A DNA stretch of 64,000 bases from Devosia psychrophila (GTDB taxonomy: Bacteria; Pseudomonadota; Alphaproteobacteria; Rhizobiales; Devosiaceae): assembly GCF_000971275.1 (NCBI RefSeq), contig NZ_LAPV01000056.1, forward strand, positions 1 through 64,000. Reading direction: 5' to 3'. Below the pieces are notes generated by a model, which did no database searches, had not been told where the DNA came from, and saw nothing but the letters and a program-made list of their open reading frames with translations. This document shows, one piece after another, positions 17,961 to 27,372 of the stretch (position 1 is the stretch's first letter; every line of letters starts with the position of its first letter). The position numbers and the translations under genes are program-made.

Positions 17961-20030
17961 GTGCTCACCGCCCCAGATTATCTCGACATCCTCAATCCAG
18001 AGCAGCGCCGCGCCGTCGAGCATGGCGTCGGCTCGGCCACGTCGGGTCCGCTGCTGGTGATTGCCGGGGCTGGATCGGGCAAGACCAATACGCTGGCGCA
18101 TCGGGTGGCCCATCTTATCGTCAAGGGCGCCGACCCTCGGCGCATCCTGTTGATGACCTTCTCACGCCGTGCCGCAAGCGAAATGAGCCGCCGTGTCGAG
18201 CGCATCGCGGCGCGTGTCATGGGCACCTCGTCCGGCGCGGTCACCGATGCGCTGAGCTGGGCCGGGACATTTCACGGCATCGGCGCACGCCTGCTGCGCG
18301 AGCATGCCACCCAGCTCGGGCTCGATCCTGCCTTCACCATCCATGATCGCGAAGACAGCGCTGACCTGATGAACCTGGTCCGGTATGAACTGGGCCTCAG
18401 CGAAGCCAAGAGCCGTTTCCCCACCAAGGGAACCTGCCTTGCCATCTATTCGCGCGTGGTCAATGCGCAGGGCGACCTTGAAGAGGTGCTGAAGAACCAC
18501 TTTCCGTGGTGCGCCATGTGGCCCGAGCAATTGCGCAACCTGTTCGGCGCCTATGTGGCGGCCAAGCAGAACCAGAACGTGCTCGATTACGACGACCTGC
18601 TGCTCTATTGGGCCGGCATGATGGCCGAGCCAGCCATTGCCGCCGAGGTTTCTGCGCGGTTCGACCATGTGCTTGTCGACGAGTATCAGGACACCAACAA
18701 GCTGCAGTCATCGGTGCTGCTGGCCCTGCGGCCGGGCGGGCAGGGCCTGACGGTGGTGGGCGACGATGCGCAGTCGATCTATTCGTTCCGCGCCGCCACG
18801 GTCCGCAACATTCTCGATTTCCCGGCGAGCTTTTCGCCGCCGGCCGATATCATCACGCTGGATCGCAATTACCGCTCGACCCAGCCGATCCTTGCCGCCG
18901 CCAATGCCGTGATCGATCTGGCCAGCGAGCGCTTCACCAAAAACCTGTGGACCGAGCGGCTCTCCGACGCCAAGCCGTATCTGGTGACGGTGCGCGATGA
19001 GGCCGATCAGGCGCGCTATGTAGTGCACAAGGTGCTCGAAGCGCGCGAGGGCGGCATGACGCTGAAAAACCAGGCCGTGCTGTTCCGCACCTCAAGCCAT
19101 TCCGGGCCGCTCGAAATCGAGCTGACACGGCGCAATATTCCGTTCGTAAAGTTCGGTGGCCTCAAGTTCCTCGATGCCGCCCATATCAAGGATCTGCTGG
19201 CCATCCTGCGTTGGGTGGAAAATCCGCGCGACCGGGTGGCCGGCTTTCGTGTGCTGCAATTGCTGCCCGGTGTCGGCCCGGCTTCAGCGGGGAGAGTGCT
19301 CGACGCCATGGCGACCGGGCCCGACCCTGTGTGGGCGCTGGGCGAAATCCCGACGCCGCCGCGCGCTGCCGAAGGCTGGAGCGGGCTGGTGGAAATGTTC
19401 ACCCGGCTGTCGCGCCGCGAGACAGCATGGCCGATAGAGTTGGGCTATGCCTGGCTGTGGTACGAGCCGCTGATGGAGGCGATCTTTGAGGATGCCATCA
19501 TCCGCCAGGCCGATATCTTGCAGCTCGAACAGATCGCCGGCGGTTATCAAAGCCGGGAGAAGTTTCTGACCGAGCTGACGCTCGATCCGCCCGACGCCAC
19601 CAGCGACCAGTCGGGAGTACCGCTGCTCGATGAGGATTACCTGATCCTCTCGACCATCCACTCGGCCAAGGGCCAGGAGTGGAAGTCGGTGCATGTGCTC
19701 AACGTAGTGGATGGCTGCATTCCGTCGGACCTCGGCACTGGTTCTACCCATGAGCTCGAAGAGGAGCGGCGCCTGCTCTACGTAGCGATGACCCGAGCCA
19801 AGGATGAGCTCAACGTCATCGTGCCGCAGCGCTTCTTTGTCACCCAGCAGCACAAGCATGGCGATCGGCACCTGTATGCCCAGCGCACGCGTTTCATCCC
19901 GCGCAACATGGTGCCGCTGTTCGAGGATATCCTCTGGCCCCCGGTGACGCCCGCCTATATCGACGGCCTGTCGCCCGCGCCGGTGCGCATGGATATCGGC
20001 GCCCAGATGCGCGGCATGTGGAGCAAGTAG
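17961..20030 (+). CDS. UvrD/PcrA-like ATP-dependent DNA helicase
   Basis: This is a superfamily 1A 3'-5' helicase of 689 residues. Motifs are in order: Q motif LNPEQRRAVEHG, Walker A VIAGAGSGKTN, motif Ia LLMTFSRRAASEM, Walker B HVLVDEYQDTN, motif III VVGDDAQSIYSFRAA, motif IV LDRNYRST, motif V ILSTIHSAKGQEW and motif VI ERRLLYVAMTRAKDEL. The GTG at 17961 is preferred since LTAPDYLDILNPEQ matches a usual start; a GTG at 17886 would add 25 atypical residues. It is shorter at the C-terminus than true UvrD, so the paralogue is uncertain. Confidence 0.9.
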   Translation: MLTAPDYLDILNPEQRRAVEHGVGSATSGPLLVIAGAGSGKTNTLAHRVAHLIVKGADPRRILLMTFSRRAASEMSRRVERIAARVMGTSSGAVTDALSWAGTFHGIGARLLREHATQLGLDPAFTIHDREDSADLMNLVRYELGLSEAKSRFPTKGTCLAIYSRVVNAQGDLEEVLKNHFPWCAMWPEQLRNLFGAYVAAKQNQNVLDYDDLLLYWAGMMAEPAIAAEVSARFDHVLVDEYQDTNKLQSSVLLALRPGGQGLTVVGDDAQSIYSFRAATVRNILDFPASFSPPADIITLDRNYRSTQPILAAANAVIDLASERFTKNLWTERLSDAKPYLVTVRDEADQARYVVHKVLEAREGGMTLKNQAVLFRTSSHSGPLEIELTRRNIPFVKFGGLKFLDAAHIKDLLAILRWVENPRDRVAGFRVLQLLPGVGPASAGRVLDAMATGPDPVWALGEIPTPPRAAEGWSGLVEMFTRLSRRETAWPIELGYAWLWYEPLMEAIFEDAIIRQADILQLEQIAGGYQSREKFLTELTLDPPDATSDQSGVPLLDEDYLILSTIHSAKGQEWKSVHVLNVVDGCIPSDLGTGSTHELEEERRLLYVAMTRAKDELNVIVPQRFFVTQQHKHGDRHLYAQRTRFIPRNMVPLFEDILWPPVTPAYIDGLSPAPVRMDIGAQMRGMWSK

Positions 20031-20252
20031 CTACGAAGCGGGCTTGGCTTGATTGGGGCGCCACACGGTCTCGGTCTTGAGGTCGGCATCCTGCACCACC
20101 ACTTCAACCTCATTGTCATCGAGCTTGCTGGCTTCCTCGATGGCAGCGGCAACGGCTTCCTCGCGCGACGAATAAGGCCCGGTAAGATCGCCCTTGAAGC
20201 TAAAGTGCCAGGACCGATCCTGGGCCGCGACGACAAAATGTTGACTGGACAT
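20031..20252 (-). CDS. small DUF2188-like protein
   Basis: This 73-residue protein has the pattern of DUF2188 and similar small proteins: a strand-rich start (SSQHFVVAAQDRSWHFSFKG) then a helix after a GPYSSREEAVAAAIEEA segment. The ATG at 20252 follows GGAGGTG at a five-base spacing, which decides the start against an earlier ATG. Its stop codon abuts that of the convergent helicase gene (TAG and CTA side by side). The function is unknown. Confidence 0.7.
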   Translation of the reverse strand: MSSQHFVVAAQDRSWHFSFKGDLTGPYSSREEAVAAAIEEASKLDDNEVEVVVQDADLKTETVWRPNQAKPAS

Positions 20253-20335
20253 GACGCACCTCCGCACCGGTAACGCGGAACAGGGTGGCGAGATGCGTGG
20301 GTGGATAAATATGTGCAGGAAGGGTTCTTGTTAGA

Positions 20336-20390
20336 GGGTACTCCCACCCAACCTCCCCCTGTCAGGGGGAGGTTGGGTGGGGGTACTCCG
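20336..20390. repeat. interspersed palindromic repeat, copy D (single hairpin)
   Basis: This copy is one long hairpin: arms of about 23 bases (GTACTCCCACCCAACCTCCC and so on) separated by two bases, with one mismatch. It is the compact form of the family, as if the left and right arms of the larger copies were joined. It lies just downstream of eipA and could protect that transcript's 3' end. Confidence 0.85.
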
Positions 20391-20403
20391 ATCCATCAAT
20401 AGA

Positions 20404-20973
20404 TCAGAACGGGTTCCACGTTGGCTCATTGGTAAACTTCAAATATCCGACATTGATGCCGAGACGGGCGCCGACACCTGAGCGGATCGGCACCATGACC
20501 ACGTTGGACCGCTTGATCACCGTCATACCGAAGCCGCCCAGCACATAGGCTGAGCCATCGACGCCGGCGAAGCGGCCGAGCACGTCCTGGATCTGGTTGA
20601 GGTTATACACCAGCATCATAACCTTGGAGCCGTCGCCGCCGATATCGAAGCCGATGGACGGGCCCTGCCAATACACGTTGAACTCACCGGCATTGCGGGT
20701 GTGCAGAACGCCCTCGCCATAGCGGGCGCCGGCAAACAGGGCGCCACCGGCATCTTCGCCGAGGACATAACCATTGGGCAGGCCGAACTGGCTGACCGCA
20801 CGCTCGACCAGCGAGGCGAGGCCCTGCGAGGTCGAACCAAAGAAGGCGCGACCGTCATCGACCAGTTCCTCGCCCGAAAAGCTATCGCTGAGCGAGCCCT
20901 GCGCGAAGGCCACGGGGATTGGCGCGGCAAAGGCGGACACCAGGGCGATAAGGAGGGCGAGGCGCTTGAACAT
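20404..20973 (-). CDS. eipA: EipA-like periplasmic protein (DUF1134)
   Basis: This encodes 189 residues with a signal peptide (FKRLALLIALVSAFAAPIPV) cleaved near AFA. The remainder is a DUF1134 domain with the segments GRAFFGSTSQGLASLVERAV, YVLGEDAGGALFAGARYGEG and GFDIGGDGSKV. In Brucella the DUF1134 protein EipA supports envelope integrity and is reported to be under CtrA control. I see no clean TTAA-N7-TTAA box in the 100 bases upstream here, so CtrA control is not supported by sequence. Confidence 0.85.
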   Translation of the reverse strand: MFKRLALLIALVSAFAAPIPVAFAQGSLSDSFSGEELVDDGRAFFGSTSQGLASLVERAVSQFGLPNGYVLGEDAGGALFAGARYGEGVLHTRNAGEFNVYWQGPSIGFDIGGDGSKVMMLVYNLNQIQDVLGRFAGVDGSAYVLGGFGMTVIKRSNVVMVPIRSGVGARLGINVGYLKFTNEPTWNPF

Positions 20974-21076
20974 CTAAGTCTCCCGAGGATTGACGTGCCG
21001 TCAGTACGAAGTCGTTAAGGCTTGAACCGTAACTTCGTGGCGAACATTAGTCGCGGGCGCGCCGATCGTTAGGTCG

Positions 21077-21577
21077 ATGATGAAGCAAATCTCTAAACAA
21101 ATCTTAACCATGCTTGCCTTTGTTTTGCCGCTTTTAGGCATGGTGTCGGCTGCCGTATTGCCGGCCCGGGCGCAGTCCGTGGTCACGATGTATGTGACCG
21201 ATCCGCTGACCGGCGTCGGCATCTATGGCTGGGATCCGGTGAGCTACTTTACCGAGCCCGTGCCACTGCTGGGTCGTGGCGACTATGAATACGTCTGGCA
21301 GAACGTGCCTTGGCATTTCGCCACGGAGGCCAATCGCGACATCTTCAAATCGGCACCCGAAATCTACGTGCCGCAGTTTGGAGGCCACGGCGCCATGGGT
21401 GTGGCGCGCGGCTACGTCTCGGATAGCGATCCCAAGATGTATACCGTGTTCAAGCAGCGGGTTTACCTGTTCTACTCGGCTTCAGGCCGCGAGGCGTTCG
21501 TGCTGGCTCCCGATGAGGCGGCGATGGCGGCCGAGGCCAACTGGCTGAACCTCTCCAAAAACCTCTCGATCAACTAG
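21077..21577 (+). CDS. exported YHS-domain protein
   Basis: This 166-residue protein has an N-terminal signal peptide (ILTMLAFVLPLLGMVSAAVL, ending in ARAQS). The mature part carries the YHS pattern: VGIYGWDPVSYFTE, a central tryptophan in YVWQNVPWHFATEANRDIF, and YVPQFGGHGAMGVARG. YHS proteins bind copper or other metals in some cases; the role here is unknown. The first two codons are both ATG. It stands 103 bases from the divergent eipA. Confidence 0.82.
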   Translation: MMKQISKQILTMLAFVLPLLGMVSAAVLPARAQSVVTMYVTDPLTGVGIYGWDPVSYFTEPVPLLGRGDYEYVWQNVPWHFATEANRDIFKSAPEIYVPQFGGHGAMGVARGYVSDSDPKMYTVFKQRVYLFYSASGREAFVLAPDEAAMAAEANWLNLSKNLSIN

Positions 21578-21679
21578 GTTTTTACGCCAGGCATGGCGAG
21601 AAAATGCCCCCAACTTCATGTCCAATTTACCGTCCAGCCCGTAATGTCGGCAGAATTGATTCTTACGGAGAGTGCCGGC

Positions 21680-22372
21680 ATGGACATCATCGAGCTCAAG
21701 GCAACCGACCTCGCGGCCATGCTGTGTTCCAGGGTCTGCCACGACCTGATCAACCCGATCGGGGCGATCGGCAACGGTCTTGAAGTGCTGGCCGATCCCA
21801 ACCAGGGCGAAATGGCGGAAGGCGCGCGCGACCTGATTGCCAGCGCCGCCCGTCAGAGCCGCGCCAAGCTCGAGTTCGCCCGCCTCGCCTACGGCGCATC
21901 GTCGACCGCAGGCACCGATATCGACACCCGCGAATGCGAGCGCGTCGCCCGCATCCAGTTCGAAATTGAAAAAGCGGACCTCGAATGGAACGTGCCGCTG
22001 ATCCTTTTGCCCAAGCATAAGGCCAAGCTGTTCATGAACCTGCTGCTCATCGCCGCCATGTCGGTGCCGCGCGGTGGCCACGTCACCGCTGCGATCCTTG
22101 GCGATGCCGGCAATGAGCGTTTCGAATTTACATCCAAGAGCGACCCCGAAAAACGTCAGAAGACCCTGATCCCTTCCGGCGCCGCTGGCCTGCTTGCCGG
22201 CACGCCGGACGAGGGCTTCGTCGACGCACGGGGCATCCAGCCGTTCTATACCGGCCTGCTCGCCCGCATGACCGACATGGAGGTCAATATCGGCATCGAG
22301 AGCGACATGTTTTTCCTGACCGCGACACCCAAGGCCAAGGTCGAGGCGGCACTGGAAACGCCCTCCGCGTGA
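21680..22372 (+). CDS. chpT: histidine phosphotransferase ChpT
   Basis: ChpT relays phosphate from the hybrid kinase CckA to CtrA and CpdR in the alphaproteobacterial cell-cycle circuit. The 230-residue frame begins MDIIELKATDLAAMLCSRVC, and the phospho-accepting histidine is H21 in CHDLINPIGAIGNGLE. The C-terminal part is a degenerate ATPase-like fold, as in the family. ACGGAG lies about eight bases ahead of this ATG, and the earlier in-frame ATG codons add non-family residues. A receiver protein follows, and ctrA is 2 kb away. Confidence 0.93.
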   Translation: MDIIELKATDLAAMLCSRVCHDLINPIGAIGNGLEVLADPNQGEMAEGARDLIASAARQSRAKLEFARLAYGASSTAGTDIDTRECERVARIQFEIEKADLEWNVPLILLPKHKAKLFMNLLLIAAMSVPRGGHVTAAILGDAGNERFEFTSKSDPEKRQKTLIPSGAAGLLAGTPDEGFVDARGIQPFYTGLLARMTDMEVNIGIESDMFFLTATPKAKVEAALETPSA

Positions 22373-22471
22373 GGGAATGGCGGCTAAAACGCTCGCATAG
22401 TGCTAACCAATTCCTAGGATGTGTCCCTCATGATCGAGGGAAGCGTCAGCCTCCGCGGAGCCATAACGGCC

Positions 22472-22840
22472 ATGAAATCCTGCCTCATCGTCGATGATTC
22501 GAGTGTGGTGCGCAAAGTCGCGCGCCGCATCCTCGAAGACATGGACTATATCGTCGATGAAGCCGAAGACGGTCAGGACGCCTTCGACAAATGCCGTCAG
22601 GAAATGCCCGACGCCATCCTGCTCGACTGGAACATGCCGATCATGAGCGGGCTGGAATTCTTAAAGCTGCTAAGGGCTTACCTCGGTGGCGACAAGCCGC
22701 ACATCGTGTTCTGCACGGTCGAAAACGATATCGGCGCCATCGCCATGGCGCTCAAAGCGGGCGCCAGCGACTACATGATGAAGCCGTTCGATCGCATCAT
22801 TCTCGAGGCGAAATTCGAAATGCGCGATCGCGCCGCCTAG
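22472..22840 (+). CDS. single-domain CheY-like response regulator
   Basis: This 122-residue receiver has the acidic pair D8-D9 (VDDSSVVRK), phospho-acceptor D52 in ILLDWNMP, the switch threonine in FCTVEND and the lysine in MMKPFD. There is no output domain. The alphaproteobacterial protein with the pattern WNMP, TVEND and MKPFD commonly lies beside chpT. It may take part in the same phosphorelay, or in motility. The ATG at 22472 is chosen over one 17 codons earlier because conserved sequence begins there. Confidence 0.88.
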   Translation: MKSCLIVDDSSVVRKVARRILEDMDYIVDEAEDGQDAFDKCRQEMPDAILLDWNMPIMSGLEFLKLLRAYLGGDKPHIVFCTVENDIGAIAMALKAGASDYMMKPFDRIILEAKFEMRDRAA

Positions 22841-22879
22841 CTAAAAGCCCCAGCCTGCGGTGCGACAGGACAAGACCAC

Positions 22880-23023
22880 ATGCACAAAAAGCAAAATCTC
22901 CCGCACAAGATCTGCGTTACCTGCGGCCGCCCCTTCGATTGGCGCAAGAAGTGGGCGCGGGTTTGGGATGAGATAAAATACTGCTCCGACCGATGCCGTC
23001 GTGCGGCCAAGGAAAAATCCTAA
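22880..23023 (+). CDS. DUF2256 zinc-finger-like mini-protein
   Basis: This encodes only 47 residues, starting [20 protein letters not shown]. Four cysteines in CVTCGRPF and [11 protein letters not shown] make a treble-clef-like zinc site, and the [15 protein letters not shown] stretch is the DUF2256 hallmark. Function is unknown. Its TAA stop overlaps the stop codon of the convergent sigma factor gene by two bases. The start lacks a strong ribosome site. Confidence 0.85.
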   Translation: MHKKQNLPHKICVTCGRPFDWRKKWARVWDEIKYCSDRCRRAAKEKS

Positions 23024-24288
23024 ACGATGTTTTTTTCCTCAGCGCGGCCAAGCAGGTAGGCCTTTTCACGCTCGTTTCGCGTCAGTTCGGCCGCCTTGCG
23101 GAATTCCAGCATGGCCTCGGTGTGGCGGCCCAGCTTGCTCAGCATATCGCCGCGCACGCCATAGAGCAGATGATAGTTCTGCAGCGCCGGGCTGTCTTTG
23201 ATGGTGTCGATTAGTGCTAACGCGGCGCTAGGGCCTTCAGCCATGGAAATCGCCACGGCGCGGTTCAGTTCGATAACCGGCGATGGGGTCACTTGCGCCA
23301 GCACGGCATAGAGCGCTGCGATGCGCGGCCAGTCGGTATCACCGGCCTTTTGAGCACGGGCATGACAGGCGGCAATGGCAGCCTGTAGGGCATATGGCTC
23401 ATTTTCTCCTTTTAGATCAATGGCTTGTTGTAGCGATGTCAAGCCATGCTGGATCAGCAGTTGATCCCAGCGCAACCGGTCCTGATCCAGCAACAGCACC
23501 GGCTGGCCTTTGGCATCCGTGCGCGCCGAGGTGCGCGAGGCCTGGATTTCCATCAGCGCCAATAGGGCATGCACCTCGGAATCTCCGGGCGCCAGGCGGG
23601 CCAGCACTAGGCTGAGGCGGATGGCTTCGTCGCAGAGTTGCGGCCGCATCAGGTCATCGCCGGCGGTGGCCGAATAGCCCTCGTTAAAGATCAGATAAAG
23701 TACCCCGAGTACCGAGCCCAGCCGTTCGGCGCGCTCTTCGCCACGCGGCACTTCGAAGGGAATGCCGGCATCGGCGATGGTTTTTTTGGCGCGGACAATA
23801 CGTTGGCCGATGGTTGATTCCGTCGCAAGGAACGCTCGGGCTATCTCCTCGGTCGTCAGGCCACCCAGCAGCCGGAGGGTGAGCGCGACACGCGATTCGG
23901 CCGGCAGGATGGGGTGGCAGGCGGTGAAGATCAGCCGCAGGAGGTCGTCGCCGACCTCGTCATCCAGCGCCTCAACCAGGTCCGCCTCATGGTCCGGCGT
24001 ATTGTCCTCGATGATGCGGCCGACCTCTTCGAGCTTGGTCGACGCCATCTTGCGGTGGCGGAAATAGTCGATGGCGCGGCGCTTGGCGGTTTGCATCAGC
24101 CAGGCACCGGGATTGCTCGGAATGCCGGTTTCCGGCCATTTCTTCAGCGCGACCAGCAAGGCATCCTGCGCCATTTCCTCGGCTAGCGAGATATCGCGCA
24201 GCATGCGCGTCAGGCTGGCGATCAGCCGGGGCTGCTCGGACTTCCAGACCGTGTTGATGACGCGATGGGTTTCGGATTTGGGGCTCAT
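23020..24288 (-). CDS. ECF sigma factor with C-terminal TPR-like domain (ECF42-like)
   Basis: This encodes 422 residues from [20 protein letters not shown]. Sigma-70 region 2 is in the first 90 residues ([20 protein letters not shown]) and region 4 near residue 150 ([20 protein letters not shown]). A 220-residue helical C-terminal domain follows ([12 protein letters not shown], then [16 protein letters not shown] and [20 protein letters not shown]). This layout defines the ECF42 group, which usually lies next to a DGPF/YCII protein gene. No such neighbour is present, and there is no anti-sigma gene. Confidence 0.88.
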   Translation of the reverse strand: MSPKSETHRVINTVWKSEQPRLIASLTRMLRDISLAEEMAQDALLVALKKWPETGIPSNPGAWLMQTAKRRAIDYFRHRKMASTKLEEVGRIIEDNTPDHEADLVEALDDEVGDDLLRLIFTACHPILPAESRVALTLRLLGGLTTEEIARAFLATESTIGQRIVRAKKTIADAGIPFEVPRGEERAERLGSVLGVLYLIFNEGYSATAGDDLMRPQLCDEAIRLSLVLARLAPGDSEVHALLALMEIQASRTSARTDAKGQPVLLLDQDRLRWDQLLIQHGLTSLQQAIDLKGENEPYALQAAIAACHARAQKAGDTDWPRIAALYAVLAQVTPSPVIELNRAVAISMAEGPSAALALIDTIKDSPALQNYHLLYGVRGDMLSKLGRHTEAMLEFRKAAELTRNEREKAYLLGRAEEKNIV

Positions 24289-24342
24289 GGCCCGATGAAA
24301 CCAGCATAAACCGCTGCGAGCAAACACTTCCTCCGCCCAAAT

Positions 24343-24373
24343 AAAAACCCCACGCGACTTGCGTCACGCGGGG
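24343..24373 (-). terminator. rho-independent terminator of ctrA
   Basis: On the minus strand an eleven-base stem (24348-24358 with 24363-24373, two G-U pairs) is followed by five uridines. It ends the ctrA transcript before the sigma factor gene. Confidence 0.88.
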
Positions 24374-24399
24374 CAAAGTTCGACAGGGGAGGTAGGTCC

Positions 24400-25107
24400 T
24401 TAGGCAACGTTCTCGTTGTAGCCTTCGTCAACGTCGGGCTCGCGCAGCACATAGCCGCGGCCCCAGACGGTTTCGATGTAATTCTTGCCGCCGGTCGCAA
24501 CAGAGAGCTTCTTGCGTAGCTTGCAGATGAACACGTCGATGATCTTGAGTTCGGGTTCGTCCATGCCACCATAGAGGTGATTGAGGAACATTTCCTTGGT
24601 GAGCGTCGTACCCTTGCGGAGGGAGAGCAGCTCCAGCATCTGGTATTCCTTGCCGGTGAGGTGCACGCGTTGGGTGTGCACTTCGACGGTTTTGGTGTCC
24701 AGGTTGACGGTCAGTTCGCCGGTCGAGATGACTGACTGAGCATGGCCCTTGGAACGACGGACGATGGCGTGGATGCGGGCCACGAGTTCGTCCTTGTGGA
24801 ACGGCTTGGTCATGTAGTCGTCGGCGCCGAAGCCGAGACCGCGGACCTTGTCCTCAATGCCGGCCAGACCGGACAGGATCAATATTGGCGTCTGCACCTT
24901 GGCGACGCGCAATGTCCGCAAGACTTCGTAGCCGCTCATGTCGGGTAAGTTCAAGTCTAACAGTATGATGTCGTAGTCATACAACTTGCCGAGATCGACA
25001 CCTTCTTCACCGAGATCGGTGGTGTAGACGTTGAAGCTTTCGGACTTCAGCATCAGTTCGATGCTCTGCGCAGTCGCGCTGTCGTCCTCAATAAGGAGTA
25101 CCCGCAT
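24400..25107 (-). CDS. ctrA: cell-cycle response regulator CtrA
   Basis: CtrA is the master cell-cycle and motility regulator of alphaproteobacteria, an OmpR-family protein. Its 235 residues contain the receiver with D8-D9 and phospho-site D51 ([20 protein letters not shown]) and a winged-helix DNA-binding domain ([26 protein letters not shown]). The C-terminus ends in NVA, a hydrophobic tail like the ClpXP-recognised end in Caulobacter. It is divergent from fliI across a 422-base TTAA-rich region with four GANTC sites. Confidence 0.97.
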   Translation of the reverse strand: MRVLLIEDDSATAQSIELMLKSESFNVYTTDLGEEGVDLGKLYDYDIILLDLNLPDMSGYEVLRTLRVAKVQTPILILSGLAGIEDKVRGLGFGADDYMTKPFHKDELVARIHAIVRRSKGHAQSVISTGELTVNLDTKTVEVHTQRVHLTGKEYQMLELLSLRKGTTLTKEMFLNHLYGGMDEPELKIIDVFICKLRKKLSVATGGKNYIETVWGRGYVLREPDVDEGYNENVA

Positions 25108-25529
25108 TATATTCCCCTTGTCATTTCGTTCCTGCTGGAACCGTGGACCTGGACTGCCACGCCAACCCTACTGGATATGACTGAACCCTAAGCTCAAATA
25201 GTTAACAAAGTTTAATTCGGTTCGGCAATACGCAAACGGTGTTAGTATGAATTAAGTCTAAGTCATTGAAAATTATGGGTTAATCTTATCAATTTTTCTT
25301 AACAAAATGGTTTAAGTAGACGTTCTAAGCGACTCATCCGACTCGCGCAATCGTAGCTGTATGGGGGGTTGGCGGGGTATCGACGCAATGCAGCGGACAG
25401 ACCGGGCCAAGTCCTCAAATAGCGCCATTTGCTTAACAATGGGTTACGGTGTGATTCGAAAATGTCCTCGAATCGAGCCCGTTGGAAACCATAAACCGAC
25501 CGTGGCGATGAACGGAACCTGAACGCATT
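25108..25529. promoter_or_regulatory. ctrA/fliI intergenic control region
   Basis: This AT-rich stretch contains TTAA at 25202, 25212, 25252, 25280, 25299 and 25312. Two pairs are close to a CtrA box but have spacings of six and nine bases instead of seven. GANTC, the CcrM methylation site, occurs four times (25331, 25340, 25453 and 25470), all on the fliI side. In Caulobacter and relatives ctrA is self-regulated and its P1 promoter responds to GANTC methylation; the same logic is plausible here. Confidence 0.6.
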
Positions 25530-26858
25530 ATGAAGGCACTGATCTCTGCTATTGACGCGATCGACGACATCGAGGTGTTCGGCCGAGTCAAATCGGTGCA
25601 GGGCCTGCTGATCGAGATCGTCGGGCCGGTGCGCGAGTTGCGCGTCGGTGGTCGGGTGCAGATCGAGACGGTCAATAATGAGCAATTGGCGGCCGAGATC
25701 ATCGGCTTCAAGGGGGGACATGCCCTGTGCCTGCCGTTCGGCCAACTGGGTGGCGTCCGGATGGGATGCAAGGCGGTGTTCCAGCGCCACGACGGCGCAG
25801 CATTCCCGTCCGAGGCTTGGCTGGGCCGGGTGATCAATGCCAATGGCGAGCCGATCGACGGCAAGGGACCATTGCCGCGCGGCGCCAAAGCGTTCCCACT
25901 TCGGCAGGACCCGCTGCTGGCGCACGACCGCGTGCGGGTGGGTGGTCCGCTTAATCTCGGCGTGCGCTGCCTCAATACCTTTACGACGCTGTGCGAAGGC
26001 CAGCGTATGGGCATCTTTGCCGGATCTGGCGTCGGCAAGTCGGTGCTGATGTCGATGCTGGCGCGCAATACCGATGTCGACGTCTCGGTAATCGGGCTGA
26101 TTGGCGAGCGGGGCCGCGAAGTGCATGAGTTCGTTCAGGAATATCTGGGCGAGGAAGGCCTGGCGCGGGCCGTGGTGGTGGTCGCCACCTCGGACGAGGC
26201 GGCTTTGATGCGACGGCAGGCGGCCTATATGTCGCTGGCCCTCAGCGAGTTCTTCCGCGACCAGGGCAAGCGCGTCCTGTGCATGATGGACAGCCTGACG
26301 CGCTTTGCCATGGCGCAGCGCGAAATCGGCCTCGCCATCGGCGAACCGCCCACCGCGAAGGGTTATCCACCGACAGTTTTCACGGAATTGCCACGATTGC
26401 TCGAAAGAGCGGGTCCAGGCACGCCTACGACCGGTTCTATTACGGGTCTATTTACCGTTTTGGTGGAAGGTGATGATCACAATGAGCCCATTGCGGATGC
26501 CGTACGCGGTATTCTCGATGGTCACATCGTGATGGAGCGCGGGATTGCGGAACGGGGTCGTTACCCTGCAGTCAACGTGCTCCGGTCCATCTCGCGCACC
26601 ATGCCAGGGTGTGTCCCGACCGAATTTCGGCCGGTCCTGGCGAAGGCAAGAGAGCTCATGTCCATTTTCTCGGACATGGAGGAACTGATCCGGCTGGGGG
26701 CTTACCGGAAAGGGTCAGATCCGAAAGTGGACCGCGCGATCGCAATCAATCCGGCGCTTGAGGCTTTTCTAAGTCAAAGCCGGGAGGATACGACATCGAT
26801 TGCCGAGGGCTATGAAATGCTCAAGGTGATCATGGAGCAAGCGGGCGCGGCAGGCTGA
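25530..26858 (+). CDS. fliI: flagellar export ATPase FliI
   Basis: This is the ATPase of the flagellar type III export apparatus, 442 residues. The Walker A motif is FAGSGVGKS, followed by [15 protein letters not shown], Walker [21 protein letters not shown] and the ADDHNEP-like [12 protein letters not shown]. The [15 protein letters not shown] stretch is typical of the family. fliJ follows 52 bases downstream, and the pair is divergent from ctrA. The remaining flagellar genes lie beyond the peroxidase island at 53-64 kb. Confidence 0.96.
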   Translation: MKALISAIDAIDDIEVFGRVKSVQGLLIEIVGPVRELRVGGRVQIETVNNEQLAAEIIGFKGGHALCLPFGQLGGVRMGCKAVFQRHDGAAFPSEAWLGRVINANGEPIDGKGPLPRGAKAFPLRQDPLLAHDRVRVGGPLNLGVRCLNTFTTLCEGQRMGIFAGSGVGKSVLMSMLARNTDVDVSVIGLIGERGREVHEFVQEYLGEEGLARAVVVVATSDEAALMRRQAAYMSLALSEFFRDQGKRVLCMMDSLTRFAMAQREIGLAIGEPPTAKGYPPTVFTELPRLLERAGPGTPTTGSITGLFTVLVEGDDHNEPIADAVRGILDGHIVMERGIAERGRYPAVNVLRSISRTMPGCVPTEFRPVLAKARELMSIFSDMEELIRLGAYRKGSDPKVDRAIAINPALEAFLSQSREDTTSIAEGYEMLKVIMEQAGAAG

Positions 26859-26910
26859 TGGGGCGGTGTTTGCGTCCCGGAACTGACTTGGTGTGTAAGG
26901 AGTACAGGTC

Positions 26911-27324
26911 TTGAAATCGCGCAGCGAGAGCCTCATTCGGCTCAAGAAGTTCCAGGTGGACGAGAAGCGCCGTCAGGTCGCGCAGATCGAAATGATGATT
27001 AGCGATTTCGAGCGCATGGCGTCCGAGCTCGACCAGCAGATCGAAATCGAGCAGACCAAGACGGGCATTTCGGATGTGGCGCATTTCGCCTATTCGACCT
27101 TTGCCAAGGCCGCGCTGACGCGCCGCGACAACTTGCTCAATTCTGCCAGCGACATGAAGGGCAAGCTTGAAGCAGCCCAGGATGGCCTGGCCGAGGCTCT
27201 CGAAGATCTCAAAAAGGTCGAGCTTCTCGACCAGCGCGAGCATCAGCGCGAGAAGGACGAGCAGCTGAAAATCGAACAGCAGGAATACGACGAAATCGGC
27301 CGCCTGCGCTTCTCGCGGCAATAG
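26911..27324 (+). CDS. fliJ: flagellar export protein FliJ
   Basis: This 137-residue, almost entirely helical protein follows fliI and has the heptad pattern of FliJ, a coiled-coil chaperone escort that sits in the FliI ring. It begins with TTG after AAGGAGTACAGGTC. Sequence conservation in this family is weak, so position and coiled-coil pattern (ELDQQIEIEQTK, LDQREHQREKDEQLKI) carry the call. A strong terminator follows. Confidence 0.88.
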   Translation: MKSRSESLIRLKKFQVDEKRRQVAQIEMMISDFERMASELDQQIEIEQTKTGISDVAHFAYSTFAKAALTRRDNLLNSASDMKGKLEAAQDGLAEALEDLKKVELLDQREHQREKDEQLKIEQQEYDEIGRLRFSRQ

Positions 27325-27342
27325 CTCCGCTCAATCGAATTC

Positions 27343-27372
27343 AAAAGGCCCGCTCAGTACGGGCCTTTTTTT
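27343..27372 (+). terminator. rho-independent terminator of fliI-fliJ
   Basis: The stem GGCCCG (27347-27352) pairs with CGGGCC (27360-27365) and is followed by seven T residues. Flanking A residues extend the stem on the other strand. Confidence 0.92.

Noticed and set aside
25202-25315. Perfect CtrA boxes in front of ctrA
   Set aside because: Six TTAA half-sites are present, but close pairs have spacings of six and nine bases, not seven. I report the region but not a defined box.
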